Shown in pieces: positions 21,918 through 32,470 of a stretch of 64,000 nt of DNA. Positions within the stretch are counted from its first letter, which is position 1, and the number at the start of each line of letters is the position of its first letter. The stretch comes from Clavaria fumosa (lineage: Eukaryota; Basidiomycota; Agaricomycetes; Agaricales; Clavariaceae), in NCBI GenBank assembly GCA_951802425.1, contig OX637799.1, positions 1,550,001 through 1,614,000 of the forward strand, read 5' to 3'. The notes beneath the pieces were generated by a model. The model was not told the origin of the DNA and made no database searches. It was given only the letters and a program-made list of their open reading frames with translations. Both the position numbers and the translations under genes were made by a program.

Positions 21918-22346
21918 GTGCAATGCGTAGCGAAGGTAAAGCTTGCAGTTAGGCTGCTCCAAAAGGCAAAAAAACAAAAAGGCAGGGTTACGAGAAGTGC
22001 GAAAAGCAGCGACGAAGCGAAGCGAAAACAAAGGAGTACAGGTGAAAGCGAATGTGGTAGGAGACGAGCTTGTGGACCGCTTGATATAGGTGAGCGAGAG
22101 CCACCCTTTCACCACGCTTCCGCCCTTCACAAGCCACCATCCACCATGCGCCCACCATCAACAAGCTAAAATTGCGACTGCGCAATCCTCGTGTAGACAA
22201 CCGTCAGATACGGCTGTTCAGCATGGTAGAGATGAAGGCACGTTGTCCCCATTTGCACTTGAATTGAGCTGGCTGCAACGATGTTGAGTTGTGAGGGACA
22301 AGGGACATGACAACCGCCGAACTAGCCAAATCGGGTGTGACAATGG

Positions 22347-22370
22347 CACGTGGGCTGCGCGTCGCGACGC
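22347..22370. promoter_or_regulatory. Conserved CACGTG + GCGTCGCGACGC element, unit 1
   Basis: An E-box CACGTG (22347-22352) is followed after six bases by the perfect 12-base palindrome GCGTCGCGACGC (22359-22370), about 430 bases upstream of the B start. In this unit the base before the palindrome differs, so the overlapping ACGCGT seen in the others is lost. Confidence 0.55.
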
Positions 22371-23905
22371 GCCATTGCGTAAGTTTTGAAATTGAAATTA
22401 GAGAACAGTGACACGGTGTTCGCTGCCCAACTTCGTTGCGCATACTCACACAGCAGACGACTTCAGGTTTCCAAGGAGACTGCGTGTAATCTAAAATGAA
22501 GATGCCAAAGATTGTTTTGATCCATGAGGAGGTGCTGTGTGCCACTGTCCCACACTCGAAATGTATTTTAACTCAGCATATGAACCAGTCTGCATCACTG
22601 GTGTCCGGCAAAGGGTATGAGACGAGCGAGAGGCCCGCTACATGTTGGGGCGAGCACTTGCATGTGTTCAACGGGATGCCTGGCCGTTGTTGATGTATGA
22701 CTTAGCCCTCATTTCTGTCTACTAGGCCATGCAAATTACATTCGTGCCCTTCTCCCCTCTCCTCTCCAGATCAAGAGAACTTTGAAATCATTATTACTGG
22801 CTCGCGCTGCAAAATGCAGGAAGGTATTCAGGGGATGATGATGCAGAGAGGGAGCCGTAGAGGCAGGTGCGGAGGGCCACAGATGCAGATGAAAATGGGA
22901 GTGGGCAGAGGGGAAAGACAAGACTGAGGCGGAACTGTTGATACTAAATCCGAAGGCAACATCGCGCCTAGGCACTTGCTGGCCATTCCGGGAAAGAAGC
23001 GAAGTGTCAGTTACGAGGGTTGTCACAAATACAGGGGTGTGAACTATCCTTGTATCCATATACGTCCAGCCCTGAGCGCCGCCGTATGACTCGTCGGGCA
23101 TGTGCGTTGAGTTGATGGTTCCGACCGCAGATTGTGGACTATGCTACGCCCGCTGAAGAGGCGTCCTCAACGGATTCCCGAGACGGCTCATCATGGACTT
23201 GCTGTCCTGCTTCCAAACGCGGAGGTTAAAGATTTGCACTCCCGTGACAATGTCTAAACATACGGGGATGGCCATAAAATGATGTTCGGCACCTCTCCTT
23301 GCTAAAAAGTAAAATCAGAACACAGGCATTCTTTGATGGGGTGTGAAAAGAAGTGAAGAAGGGGTCGTCAAAGCCTGGTTGGGGCTCCGTTGTGCACCCC
23401 ACCGAATATCTTGATTCTACTCGTCCAACTTGGACGAGTAAAATTTCGGTTTTGATGCAGGAACATATGCCACGAACCGATGTCAGGATTGGCACGCATG
23501 GCCTCTTTGCAATGCGGACTCGAAATGGCCCTCTAATGGTGGAAGGCATGAGAGGCCGCTGGTGAGATATGCGATATTTTCGTCGTCGTTGCTTTCACGG
23601 CAATCTGTCAAGGGCTTTACAAACGGATATCCCAGATTGGTAACTACGAGGCGGTCCACTGGCGAGTGACCTTTATCTGGCAAAGAGATCGAATCAGAAT
23701 CATACAGACGAATAACGCGATGCCTGGGCTGTACAGTGTGACAGAGATTCTCATCAGGGTTGTCGCTGATAGTTTCGCGACCCAAGGGAAATTCTGCGCG
23801 GGGTTCTTGGAAGGGGGGAATACCGCAATCTCTCCGCCGTTTTCCTTTCCTTTCCTAGTAAGACTTTTTATCGGTGGGTACACCACGAAGGTGTCTGGAA
23901 TGCAC

Positions 23906-23913
23906 TATATAAA
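23906..23913 (+). promoter_or_regulatory. TATA box of gene C copy 1
   Basis: TATATAAA 61 bases before the C start codon. The other C copies have degenerate versions (for example ATATATGAATG) at the same spot, in an otherwise well-conserved leader. Confidence 0.5.
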
Positions 23914-23973
23914 TGCGAAAACGTCTCGTTCTCCATCCCACATCCCCCCGGCACAAAAAGGGCCGAGTCTACA

Positions 23974-24672
23974 ATGCCCAGCATCCAACCCGACAAAAAC
24001 GAAGGTGATATATGCTGAGAGAACCTAGTACCTTGTGCTCATTATTTCTTCCATCCAATAGTCCGCACGCTGACCGTTGGCGCTGAGACCGAACCTTCCA
24101 CAACCGATAATGCAGGGGGTTCTGCCCTTTTGATCATAGGGATACCTGCTCCGACTGTTGTGGCCCGGCATCAAATAACAGGTATTCAGTCAGCCTTTAT
24201 GTCAGACGAGACCACGAAAAATAGCCATATCATCTTAGCTGTGAGTCGCCTTTTGTCATATCCATGTCCACTCGCTTCCTCCCAATAGAATGGCATCCTG
24301 GTCGCCGCGCAAGTCCAGATGCTTGCCACTGGATCGAGAGCCACACGCACCCTTGCTTCCACCGGTATCATATTCGGCCTCCTCGCCATCTTCGTAACAG
24401 TGTGTTTCTGGCACTACGGTCGCGACGGAGAGGCCGGCCGCACCGTCACGACGCCCGCCCGTGCGCTGCTCCGCGCTGTATCTGGTATGCCGGTGCCGCT
24501 CACATTATTAAGCGTCATTGGAATGGTAGCGGCCTTGATCGTGGAGATAGCCCACGCATCAGCATGGCTTGTTGTTGTCATGGTGGCCGTACTGGCCGTA
24601 GGGGTGTGCTCTTGTATCGTGGCCGCACTGACCATGATGCAACGCGGGGTTGTCAGAGGCATCGCAGCATAG
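23974..24672 (+). CDS. Gene C copy 1: small membrane protein with three predicted helices, function unknown
   Basis: Exons 23974-24004, 24062-24240 and 24289-24672 encode 197 residues. A short hydrophilic Thr/Ser-rich N-terminus (MPSIQPDKNEVRTLTVGAE...) precedes IQSAFMSDETTKNSHIILA. The block NGILVAAQVQMLATGSRATRT leads into three hydrophobic segments: about GIIFGLLAIFVTVCFWHYG, VPLTLLSVIGMVAALIVEI and WLVVVMVAVLAVGVCSCIV. The protein ends in a short tail, RGVVRGIAA. There is no signal peptide before the first helix. The splice sites GTGATA/AATAG and GTGAGT/AATAG keep the frame. I do not recognise the family by name. It is divergent from gene B across spacer D. Confidence 0.65.
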
Positions 24673-26472
24673 ATGGAAGAGGAACCAACAAAAAAATCAC
24701 GATGTCGCTTGCTGTGCTATCCCAATGTTTTTTCGTCGCCTTGTAGAACTGTTGCTTGTCGTCCAACAGTCCTTTGAAATTTTGGCTCCCACTGACTGTT
24801 CGACCCCCTAGGCTGAAATAATAAATGAGGCTCGCCTTTGGACAGGGAAACACCCACCGACACAACCACAACCACAGAACAGGGTAAGGCTTAACGTTCA
24901 GTGCCAAACTCACAGCGGCGTGTTCAAGAAGAAAATTAGTTTCACGATACGCACTTGAACCCTGGCCAGGACCAAGGCGTCGCCTACCGCCTCACTTTTC
25001 CCACACCCTCGGCAACTCCCGGACTTCAAGTCCTCTCTCAGTTTGCACACCGCAATATGGCCTCCATTGACTCAGATGGTTCTAGTTACACCGCACCAGC
25101 TTCTCAACCTTCTCCAGCACAATGCCGACGCCTCACCGAGCTCAACCCATCTCCCAAGTAATGGCCCATCGCCATCAAGATTCGGCGTGGCCTTATCGTT
25201 TCTCGGTTCTGTTTGCTGGGTATCACACGCTTACATCAGGCCGAAGTCATCACTGGGACTCCGCACTTGCTAGCGCTAAGCAACGACACCACCAAGTAGC
25301 GCATCGCTAATTCGAATGGCGCTCAGGTCCTACTTCGCCTATGACAGTACTTAGTCGCCTATTCTCCACGTAGTGCATCATCACTGCACACAGCCCATCC
25401 GTAGTGTGGCATGACGCGTCCTACTCCTCGATGCATGGTTCAATAGCCCCTTGACCTTGTTCTGCACTGTCAGCAGGCGGTTCACACTTTCGTATCTCGG
25501 GCCTTGCTCCGCTCTTGTAGTCTTTTTATCATGAATGAGCTTCTTTCGTCAATCCTTCGCTATGGGAAGGTATCACGTATCACAGCCAAATCAGAGAGCA
25601 GGGCGGAAATAGAGAAGTTGATATATGAAGAGGACCACACGGCACTCGACATAATCCGTATTTCTTCAGTCCTCTAGCTCCCTTGCTAGAGCTAGACCCC
25701 CCTCCACATCTGCCCCGAGGCGTGCAACTGAACAACGCAACGAGAAATTTTGCTCCATAGCAAACGATGTTAGGCAAGGAAATTCAGCACTGACCATGAC
25801 AAATAAGGGAAGTAGACTTCCACAAAAGGTTAAAAGGCTGCTCGATTAGGGAATTGGAATTTTCCCTTGAACGTTGCCTTCCTTGACTCCCTTTGCCTTT
25901 CGCTTCCACAGGCGTTGGGCCTCTGTACCGCACCACTCTTTGCAGCGCAGCTCTGCCGAGTGGAGACGGCCTTGACCGCTTGGCCACTTGACTCGCAAAT
26001 CGGTTATCCCTGGATTCAGCCGTCCTCCAATATACAACCCACAAACTCCTTGACCACGGATTACTCGAAATGGAGGGGCTTTATGCAAAGGGCGACGCCT
26101 CACCTGTTATTCAAAACTTAGCAAACCCGCTCTAGTTCAAAATGCTGGCAAAAGCTTTGGTTCGAAGTCGTCAGAAGTGATCCCCTCCCAGGCTCAGGAA
26201 CAAGGAAAGAAAGCAGAAAATTTTACTCTTGACTCTCACAGCAGTCATCTTTCAAATGCTTCTATGTCAGGAACTCCACAAAATGTTTTTTCTCAGCTCA
26301 AAGTCGAAATTCGTTCTGTCAAGCAGCCCCGAAAAAGCAAGGTGCGCTGCTACCACTGTCTCTTAACCCCTTCAACCACCCCCTGCCAAACCTGCCACGG
26401 CTCATGGCTGCACCACAGAATTCCTTTGCCAGTGACCTGCCTCAATGCTGGACCCAGTGCTCCCTGACAACA
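24673..26472. other. Spacer E of unit 1
   Basis: Repeat-unit DNA without a supported gene. It includes an inverted repeat CTCTAGCTC/GAGCTAGA near 25675-25695. A Ser/Gln-rich exon-like stretch at about 26120-26460 (SKSSEVIPSQAQ..., HSSHLSNASM...) is shared with units 2 and 3 but interrupted by stops. It may be the relic of another gene. Confidence 0.5.
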
Positions 26473-27440
26473 ATAACTAGATGCATACAGGCAGCAGCGA
26501 GCTTTTTGTTGCAATCTCCTCCTTGAGAAATAAATGGTCTGTTGGTGCTCACTCTTGACATATCCAATGACTTATCTAAGTCCAGATGTCCTGAACGGTT
26601 GGCCACTCTCTGTGCACACCATCTATGAACCATGAGACCTGTCTCAAACAGACGTCTGGGCCATTATCTCAGATGACAATCTCCTGCAACAGGGCGTGCT
26701 GCCCGCTCTCCAGGAATACAACGTTGCTCAGTCTGTGACCGTGGACATGCCGGAAAGCAATCATCAGGTGCGGAGAAGGGATCTTGGCCTATTCACACTT
26801 GCTCATACCCTCTTGCTTAATTGCTGTACTGCCCGGATATCCAGCGTAGTCTATCGTGGGCACAATCACGCGGATTTCTATGGATGAGGAGCCGACACGA
26901 TTTTTTGACCTGCCGAGCTTTGCATTCAACCACCTGCTTCTAGTGTGCATCTTGCCTTTTTCTGTTTTCCTGCAGTTCTGATCCGTAACCCTGCTGCACA
27001 AGCATCGGATTCTCGGCCAGAGGAGCCAGACTCCGAATCTGCACCGATCCAGTGAGGTTTGGTGCTTGAAATCACAGATGTAATCTCGCTCATGGATTCC
27101 AACGCAGTGCGGCGATAGAGACATCGATTCTTCTGTATCTATCCAGCCATTTTTATGGCGTTGGGGCTGTTTTCTCGACTATAGGGAAGGAGAATCACTT
27201 CGTGATACAATTCATGGCGAACAAATACAATTCTCCTAACTACTGGTATGTGCGGCCCTGTATGATGTGTATCCGAGACCATGCTCACTGATTGGCAGGT
27301 CCGGACGGTGGCGCTCAGAATACAGGGTCGACCTAAATGAACAACGCAGACAGGGTCAATGTACACTGATACGAGTAGGGCAACGTGCGCATTCTCTCTC
27401 GTCTCTAATTGCCCTATTCGTCGTGCAGATGCCCCATTTT
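26473..27440 (+). pseudogene. Cap alpha pseudogene, unit 2
   Basis: The start codon is replaced by sequence reading ITRCIQAAASFLLQS. A TGA interrupts the first exon (after QSPP). The FLDPRSK exon has lost about 14 bases. The last two exons are missing, cut off in the intron after VHYYEQGN and joined to PAC3 sequence. Exons 3 and 6 are still easy to recognise. Confidence 0.88.
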
Positions 27441-27715
27441 ACTTCGGGGCGCTTCCGAACAGAGGCGTCAACTGGATAGCGGGTGATGGAACGGGAATTG
27501 GAGGGATGCCCGAGTGGCCACATCCAAAGAAGGAGACTTGGGGCAGGACCGTCGCCTCTGGAATGCTGGCTTAGATCTATTTCCGACAGAGAAGTCAGCT
27601 CGCATAGCCTTGTGGGTGCTGGGAAGTAAGCATCAGACTGCCAACTTTGCCCAACTGAGTGGCGAGGACGAGGACGCGGTCATAATACAGCAGCGATCCC
27701 ATTCATACTGTGTAG
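27441..27715 (-). pseudogene. PAC3 remnant fused to cap, unit 2
   Basis: It retains the end of exon 1 (DRVLVLATQLGKVGSL), the intron and the first part of exon 2 up to the PLFGSAP coding region. The C-terminal half was removed by the deletion that joined it to cap. The first residues, including the ATG, are gone. Confidence 0.82.
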
Positions 27716-27917
27716 AACATCACATGACGGACCACATTACATAATCTTTCACTCTCTTCCTCTTCCCGCGCTCGTGGGGATACAAGATCTCCTTCTCAAT
27801 AGCTCTGCGATCGTTGCGCATCTGCCCAAGTGTGTACCGCACATACTTCTCCCGTCAATAGCCGCGGCTACCCTGCACCGATCGATAGCAGTCTGGGATT
27901 GTTACGCTCAGGATTGT

Positions 27918-29397
27918 TCATAAGGCTCTCGCCATCCTCCTGTTGCAGACGAAAGGCAATGGGAGCCCCGGCCTCTCAGGATTGACGTCGCTATCCATAA
28001 ACCCCCAGTCACCATTTTCGTCCGGGTTCTCGGTGGGCAGGAAATAAAATGCGGACCCCGACATCCGGGAACCGTATTCGAGGACACTTTCGTCGTCATC
28101 AATGTCATGTGGGTGGGTGTGGACGGGATCGATGCTCGTGGTAGAATATACGGATGCCGTAGAGCGTGTGCTGAGGGCTGGAAGGGAGCGCCGCGGGCTG
28201 AGGGTAGAGCGCAGAAGCGGCACGTCATTCGGTCGCTGCGGTGAGCAGGGTAAAGGGATGCTCTGTTTGGATCCAACCGATGGGGTCGACGGGGACACAT
28301 CCTTGAAGGCTGGTCCGCGTAGCTTAAGGGTAAGAGGTCTAACGGGATGGATTGCCTTGCCGTGCTCCGTGGTGCGCCACTTGTTCTTTGCGCACTCTCC
28401 CACCACGGTGGTCTCGCTATCCGTATGGCTTGCCCGGCCGGGCGTGATCTGAACGGTCGGCGCCGCGGGAGCCTTTCGAGGGGCGTCTCCGACATGGACC
28501 AGTTCGAGGTCGATGTTCTTGGGTTTGCCGATCACTTCGCCGCGAAAAGTTACGGGAGCGATGAAAAACCCTTTGCGTTTGCCTAATCGCGCAGTCGGAG
28601 CGCGCGTTTGGCTCTTCGATAATAGGTCTCGTGAGGCACGACTTATCAATTTGGCGAGATGAAGTGGTGCGTTCAACGAGGATTTGAACTTCATTGTTGT
28701 GTTCTTTGGCGAGTACGCCAGTAGAGACGACTTTGAAGTCGTGCTCTCTTTCGAACGTGCTGTGTCGCCTTGGTCTTGAATATTGGAATCTCTGCAAGCA
28801 TGATGTTTATAAAGCCCGCGAGAACTCCAAGGACGATCCTGACCTTGACTCCGGGGCGAGAACCTTCCGCGCCCGGTGGAACAGCGGTCGTTCCTGCAGA
28901 TGCATTGATTTCAAGCCGTGGCCGCGCAACGCAATTGCATCCTGATCCAATGTTGATCTCGAAGAATGAGATTGCAGAATGCTATCCGCAACGATGATAT
29001 CCAACACCAAGCTCACTTGATCCGATGCCTCATTGTCATCGACGGGCTTGACAATCATGGACGGGCGGCCCCCGTTCACCTTGAGTACATGTCAGTCGAC
29101 CGCGAATAATCACATTTTATCCCAGACGCGACTCACACAGTCATCCGCGTAATTATAGCGGTTGGCGGCCGAATCAGGAGGGGGCCCGGGGCCCTGGGCA
29201 GAGTGGTACGGTCTCCGGGGACGGGACCGTGGCGTCCACTCGACGTATGTTGGGCGGGGGCTCTTGTCTATCCTCGGCGTGTTGCGTGAACGCAGCCAGG
29301 GGATGTGAGGAGGGGATCTGGGCCTCGCGTGGTACATCTGAAAATTGGGCTGGGTGTTGAGAGGAAGCGTGCGCTTGATAGACGGAGGCGGGGGCAT
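27918..29397 (-). CDS. Gene B copy 2: basic Pro/Ser-rich protein of unknown function
   Basis: Three exons, 29397-29137, 29079-28844 and 28791-27918, give 456 residues. Exon 1 is basic and Pro-rich (MPPPPSIKR, MYHARPRSPPHIPWLRSRN). Exon 2 looks ordered: GRPSMIVKPVDD, then ASDQVSLVLDIIVADSILQ (an amphipathic helix/strand) and ALRGHGLKSMHLQERPLFHRARKVLAPESR. Exon 3 begins DFNIQDQGDTARSKE and has PLHLAKLISRASRDLLSK. Then come VTFRGEVIGKPKNIDLELVHVGD, a Ser/Thr/Pro stretch (SLPALSTRSTASVYSTTSID) and an acidic aromatic C-terminus (SGSAFYFLPTENPDENGDWGFMDSDVN). No signal peptide or membrane helix. I recognise no known domain. The conserved splice signals in five copies support the model. It lies head-to-head with gene C. 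Confidence 0.68.
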
Positions 29398-30181
29398 CTG
29401 CAATGTGCGGCGAGGGTAGGGGTTGCAGTTAGGCTGCACCAAAAGGCAAAAAAAAAAAAGGCAGAGCTACGAGAAGTGCGAAAAGCAGCGACGAAGCGAA
29501 GCGAAAACAAAGGAGTACAGGAGAAAGCGAATGTGGTAGGAGACAAGCCTGTGGACCGCTTGATATAGGCGAGCGAGAGCCACCCTTTCACCACGCTTCC
29601 GCCCTTCACAAGCCACCATCCACCAAGCGTCCACCATCAACAAGCTAAAATTGCGACTGCGCAATCCTCGTGTAGACAACCGCCAGATACGGCCGTTCAG
29701 CGGTAGAGATGAAGGGGGCACGTTGTCTGAGCATTTGCACTTGAATCGAGCTGGCTGCGACGATGAAACTAGCACTCGAGTGGAGAGCGACACCGGGACA
29801 ACGCTGAACTAGCCAAATCGGGGGTGACCATGGCACGTGGGCTACGCGTCGCGACGCGCCATTGTGTAAGTTTTGAAATTGAAATTACAGAACAGTGACA
29901 CGGTGTTCGCTGCCCACCTACCGTTTGCCTTCGGTGCGCAGACTCACGCAGCAGATAATTTCAGGTTACCAAGGAGACCACGTCTAATCCAGAATGAAGA
30001 TGTCAAAAGGTTGTTTTGATGCATGAGGTGTTGTGTGCAACTGTCTCACACTCGAAATGTATTTTAACTCAGCATATGAACCAGTCTGCATCACTGGTGT
30101 CCGGCAAAGGGTATGAGACGAGCGAGAGGCCCGCTACATGTTGGGGCGAGCACTTGCATGTGTTCAACGGGATGCCTGGCC
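29398..30181. other. Spacer D of unit 2, truncated by the TRP5 fragment
   Basis: It holds the B promoter (TATATCAA on the minus strand) and the first part of D up to GATGCCTGGCCGT, where homology to the other units stops abruptly at 30181. No gene. Confidence 0.55.
29834..29857. promoter_or_regulatory. Conserved CACGTG + GCGTCGCGACGC element, unit 2
   Basis: CACGTG at 29834-29839 and the palindrome at 29846-29857. It overlaps ACGCGT, the core recognised by MBF-type cell-cycle regulators in other fungi. A role here is inference. Confidence 0.55.
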
Positions 30182-31090
30182 GTAGTGACATCCGGATCTT
30201 GCACGCTCAAAGATGCCGTAAACGAAGCCATGCGAGACTGGGTGACCAACCTCGCGACGACCCATTACCTCGTCGGCTCCGTTATTGGTCCCCATCCCTT
30301 CCCAACTATGGCGCGCGATTTCCAGAAAATTATTGGACGAGAAATCAAAGAATAATTCAAATCTGCGCGGGGCAAATTGCCCGACGCAGTGGTCGCATGC
30401 GTAGGTGGAGGGAGCAATGCTATCGGATCTTTCTATGAGTTCATCGGTGACAAAAGTGTGAGATTGATTGGCGTAGAAGCTGGAGGCGAAGGTGTGACCA
30501 ATCATGCTTCCATTACGATCTCACGTTGAATGAGTACGTGCAAGGTCTGCAAACTGACAAGCACAGCGCAACGCTGTCCAAGGGAAAGCCAGGTGTATTT
30601 CATGGTGTCCGATCATACATTCTCCAGTCTGCCGCTGGCCAGATCCAGGAAGCGCACTCTGTAAGCGCTGGGTTGGATTATCCAGGCGTGGGCCCGGAAC
30701 ACGCATGGCTTAAGGATTCGGGCAGAGCGGAATACGTTGTTGCAACGGATGAAGAGGCACTCCGGGGCTTCAGAATGTGTACACAGTTGGAGGGCATTAT
30801 TCCCGGCAAGTCTTCGGTGCCATATTTATCGGCCGGTTTTTTTTTCCTAACTCCGCTTGCGCAGCGCTGGAGTCATCCCATGCTATTTGGGAGGGTGTGC
30901 GGCTAGCACGTACCCTTCCTAAGGAATCGGATGTCGTTGTAGTCCGTTACCCCTTCGTCCCTGCCTTACGGCTTCTGACGTACAACTTTGACAGTGTCTG
31001 TCAGGGAGGGGAGACAAGGATGTTGAACAAATATCTCAATTGCTTCCTGGTAAGTGGGCCGATATCCTAGACTGGCATGTATCCGCGTAG
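30182..31090 (+). pseudogene. TRP5: TRP5 fragment: C-terminal part of tryptophan synthase beta domain
   Basis: The fragment starts mid-gene at [20 protein letters not shown] and runs to the natural stop at 31088-31090 (WADILDWHVSA). Introns are retained at 30492-30544, about 30805-30865 (starting GCAAGT) and about 30951-31001, so it came from DNA, not from mRNA. The PLP-phosphate motif [46 protein letters not shown] and LSGRGDKDVEQIS are present. A TAA at 30353-30355 (after REIKE) is the one clear nonsense change and could be a C-to-T at a CAA codon. The alpha domain, the PLP lysine and any promoter are absent, so it is non-functional. It replaces spacer D of this unit only. Confidence 0.92.
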
Positions 31091-31706
31091 AAAAGCAACA
31101 GAACAGCTTTGATCCCCGGTCCCGACCTTTGTTTTTTACCATCCGAGGGATAACTCGGTGACGTCCTCGGCAGCCCGTGTTCCCTCCTCGTTGCGTCACA
31201 GGCGTGACCGCAGACTGTGGACTATACTACGCCCGTTGAAGAGGCGTCCTCAACGGATTTCCGTGGCTGCTGGTGAGATATGCGGTATTTTCGTCGTCGC
31301 TTTCACGGCGTGGCAATCTGTCAGGCCTGTCAAGGCTTTACAAACCGATGTCCCAGAGTGGTAACTACGAAGCGGTCCACTGGCGAGTGACCTTTATTTG
31401 ACAAAGAGATCGAATCGGAATCATACAGACGAATAACACGATGCCTGGGCTGTACAGTGTGACAGAGATTCCCATCCGAGTTGTTGCTGATAGTCTCCCC
31501 GACCCAAGGAAAATTTTGCGTGGGGTTCTTGGAAGGGGGAACTTGAATACCGCAATCTCTCCGCCGTTTTCTTTCCCTTTCCTTTCCTAGTAAGATTTGT
31601 TATCGGTGGGTACACCACGAAGGTGTCTGGAATGCACATATATGAATGCGAAAGCGTCTCGTTTTCCATCCCACATCCCCCCGGCATAAAAAGGGCCGAG
31701 TCTACA
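31091..31706. other. TRP5 3' flank, then resumed spacer D and gene C leader
   Basis: About 110 bases after the TRP5 stop have no match in other units and look like native TRP5 downstream sequence. Near 31203 (GACCGCAGACTGTGGAC) homology to D of the other units resumes and leads into the C promoter. Confidence 0.55.
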
Positions 31707-32470
31707 ATGCCCAGCACTATCCAACCCGAAAAAAACGAAGGTAACATATGCTGAGAAAACCTATTACCTTGTGCTCATTATTTCTTCCATCCAATAGTCC
31801 GCACGCTGACCGTTGGCGCTGACTCTCGAATGACCAGTGAACCTTCCACAACCCCAGACGACGATAGTGCAGGGGGTTCTGCGGTTCCGACCACAGGGAC
31901 ACCTGCTCTGACCATTGTGGCCCGGGATCATCTAACAGGTATTCAGTCAGCCTTAATGTCAGACAAGATCATGAGATTGACAATAACACTGGAACCAACT
32001 CAGACTTCGAAAATAGCCACATCATCGTAGCTGTGAGTTGCCTTTTGCCATGTCCATGTCCGCTCACTTCCTCCTGATAGAATGGCATCTTCGTCGCCGC
32101 GCAAGTCCAGATGCTTGCCACTGGATCGACTGCCACGCGCACCCTTCTCCTTTCTACAGGCATCGTATTTGACCTCCTCGCCATCTTCGCGACAGTTTGC
32201 TTCCTGCGCTACGGTCGCGACAGAGAGGTCTGCCGCAGCACCGTCACCACGCCCGCCCGTGCACTGTTGCGCGCTGCATCCGGTGTACCGGTCCCGCTCA
32301 CATTGTTGAGCATTATTGGGATGGTAGCGGCGTTCATCGTCGAAATAGCCCATGTATCAGCATGGCTTGTTGCCGTCATGGTGGCCGTACTGGCCGTGGG
32401 GGTGTGCTCTTGCATCGTGGCTGCACTGATCATGACACAACGCGGGGTTGTCAGAGGCGTCATAGTATAG
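31707..32470 (+). pseudogene. Gene C copy 2, exon 2 frame disturbed
   Basis: Exon 1 is 31707-31740, exon 2 starts at 31798 and exon 3 is 32081-32470; all are recognisable. Before the exon-2 donor it has 35 extra bases (TTGACAATAACACTGGAACC...) relative to copies 1, 3 and 6. These shift the frame and give a TAG. The three hydrophobic segments in exon 3 are intact. Skipping the end of exon 2 by alternative splicing could rescue the protein, so the pseudogene label is tentative. Confidence 0.5.

Larger units (their letters stand above)
21918..23973. other. Spacer D of unit 1, between divergent genes B and C
   Basis: No gene is supported. On the B side are a TATA-like TATATCAA (minus strand, 22081-22090), a CT-rich leader and the CACGTG/GCGTCGCGACGC motif. 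Short frames around 22736-23101 (minus, DESYGGAQGW...) recur in units 3, 4 and 5 but with shifting ends and no domain. They may be remnants of an exon. A TATATAAA box for gene C is at 23906-23913. Confidence 0.5.
17996..26472. repeat. Array unit 1 (founder-like, most complete): cap - PAC3 - B - D - C - E
   Basis: About 8.5 kb. It contains the only intact capping-protein and PAC3 genes, a broken gene B and an open gene C. Homology with unit 2 starts near the ACCCAGTG motif at 17994-18001 and is resumed at 26450, which sets the period. Only in this unit is the 3' half of cap still joined to a full PAC3 gene, so it most resembles the ancestral locus. Confidence 0.85.

Noticed and set aside
22736..23101. 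Recurring minus-strand frame with DESYGGAQGWTFMDTR in spacer D
   Set aside because: It recurs in several units but ends, frame and length change each time and I find no consistent splice model. Kept only as a note in spacer D.
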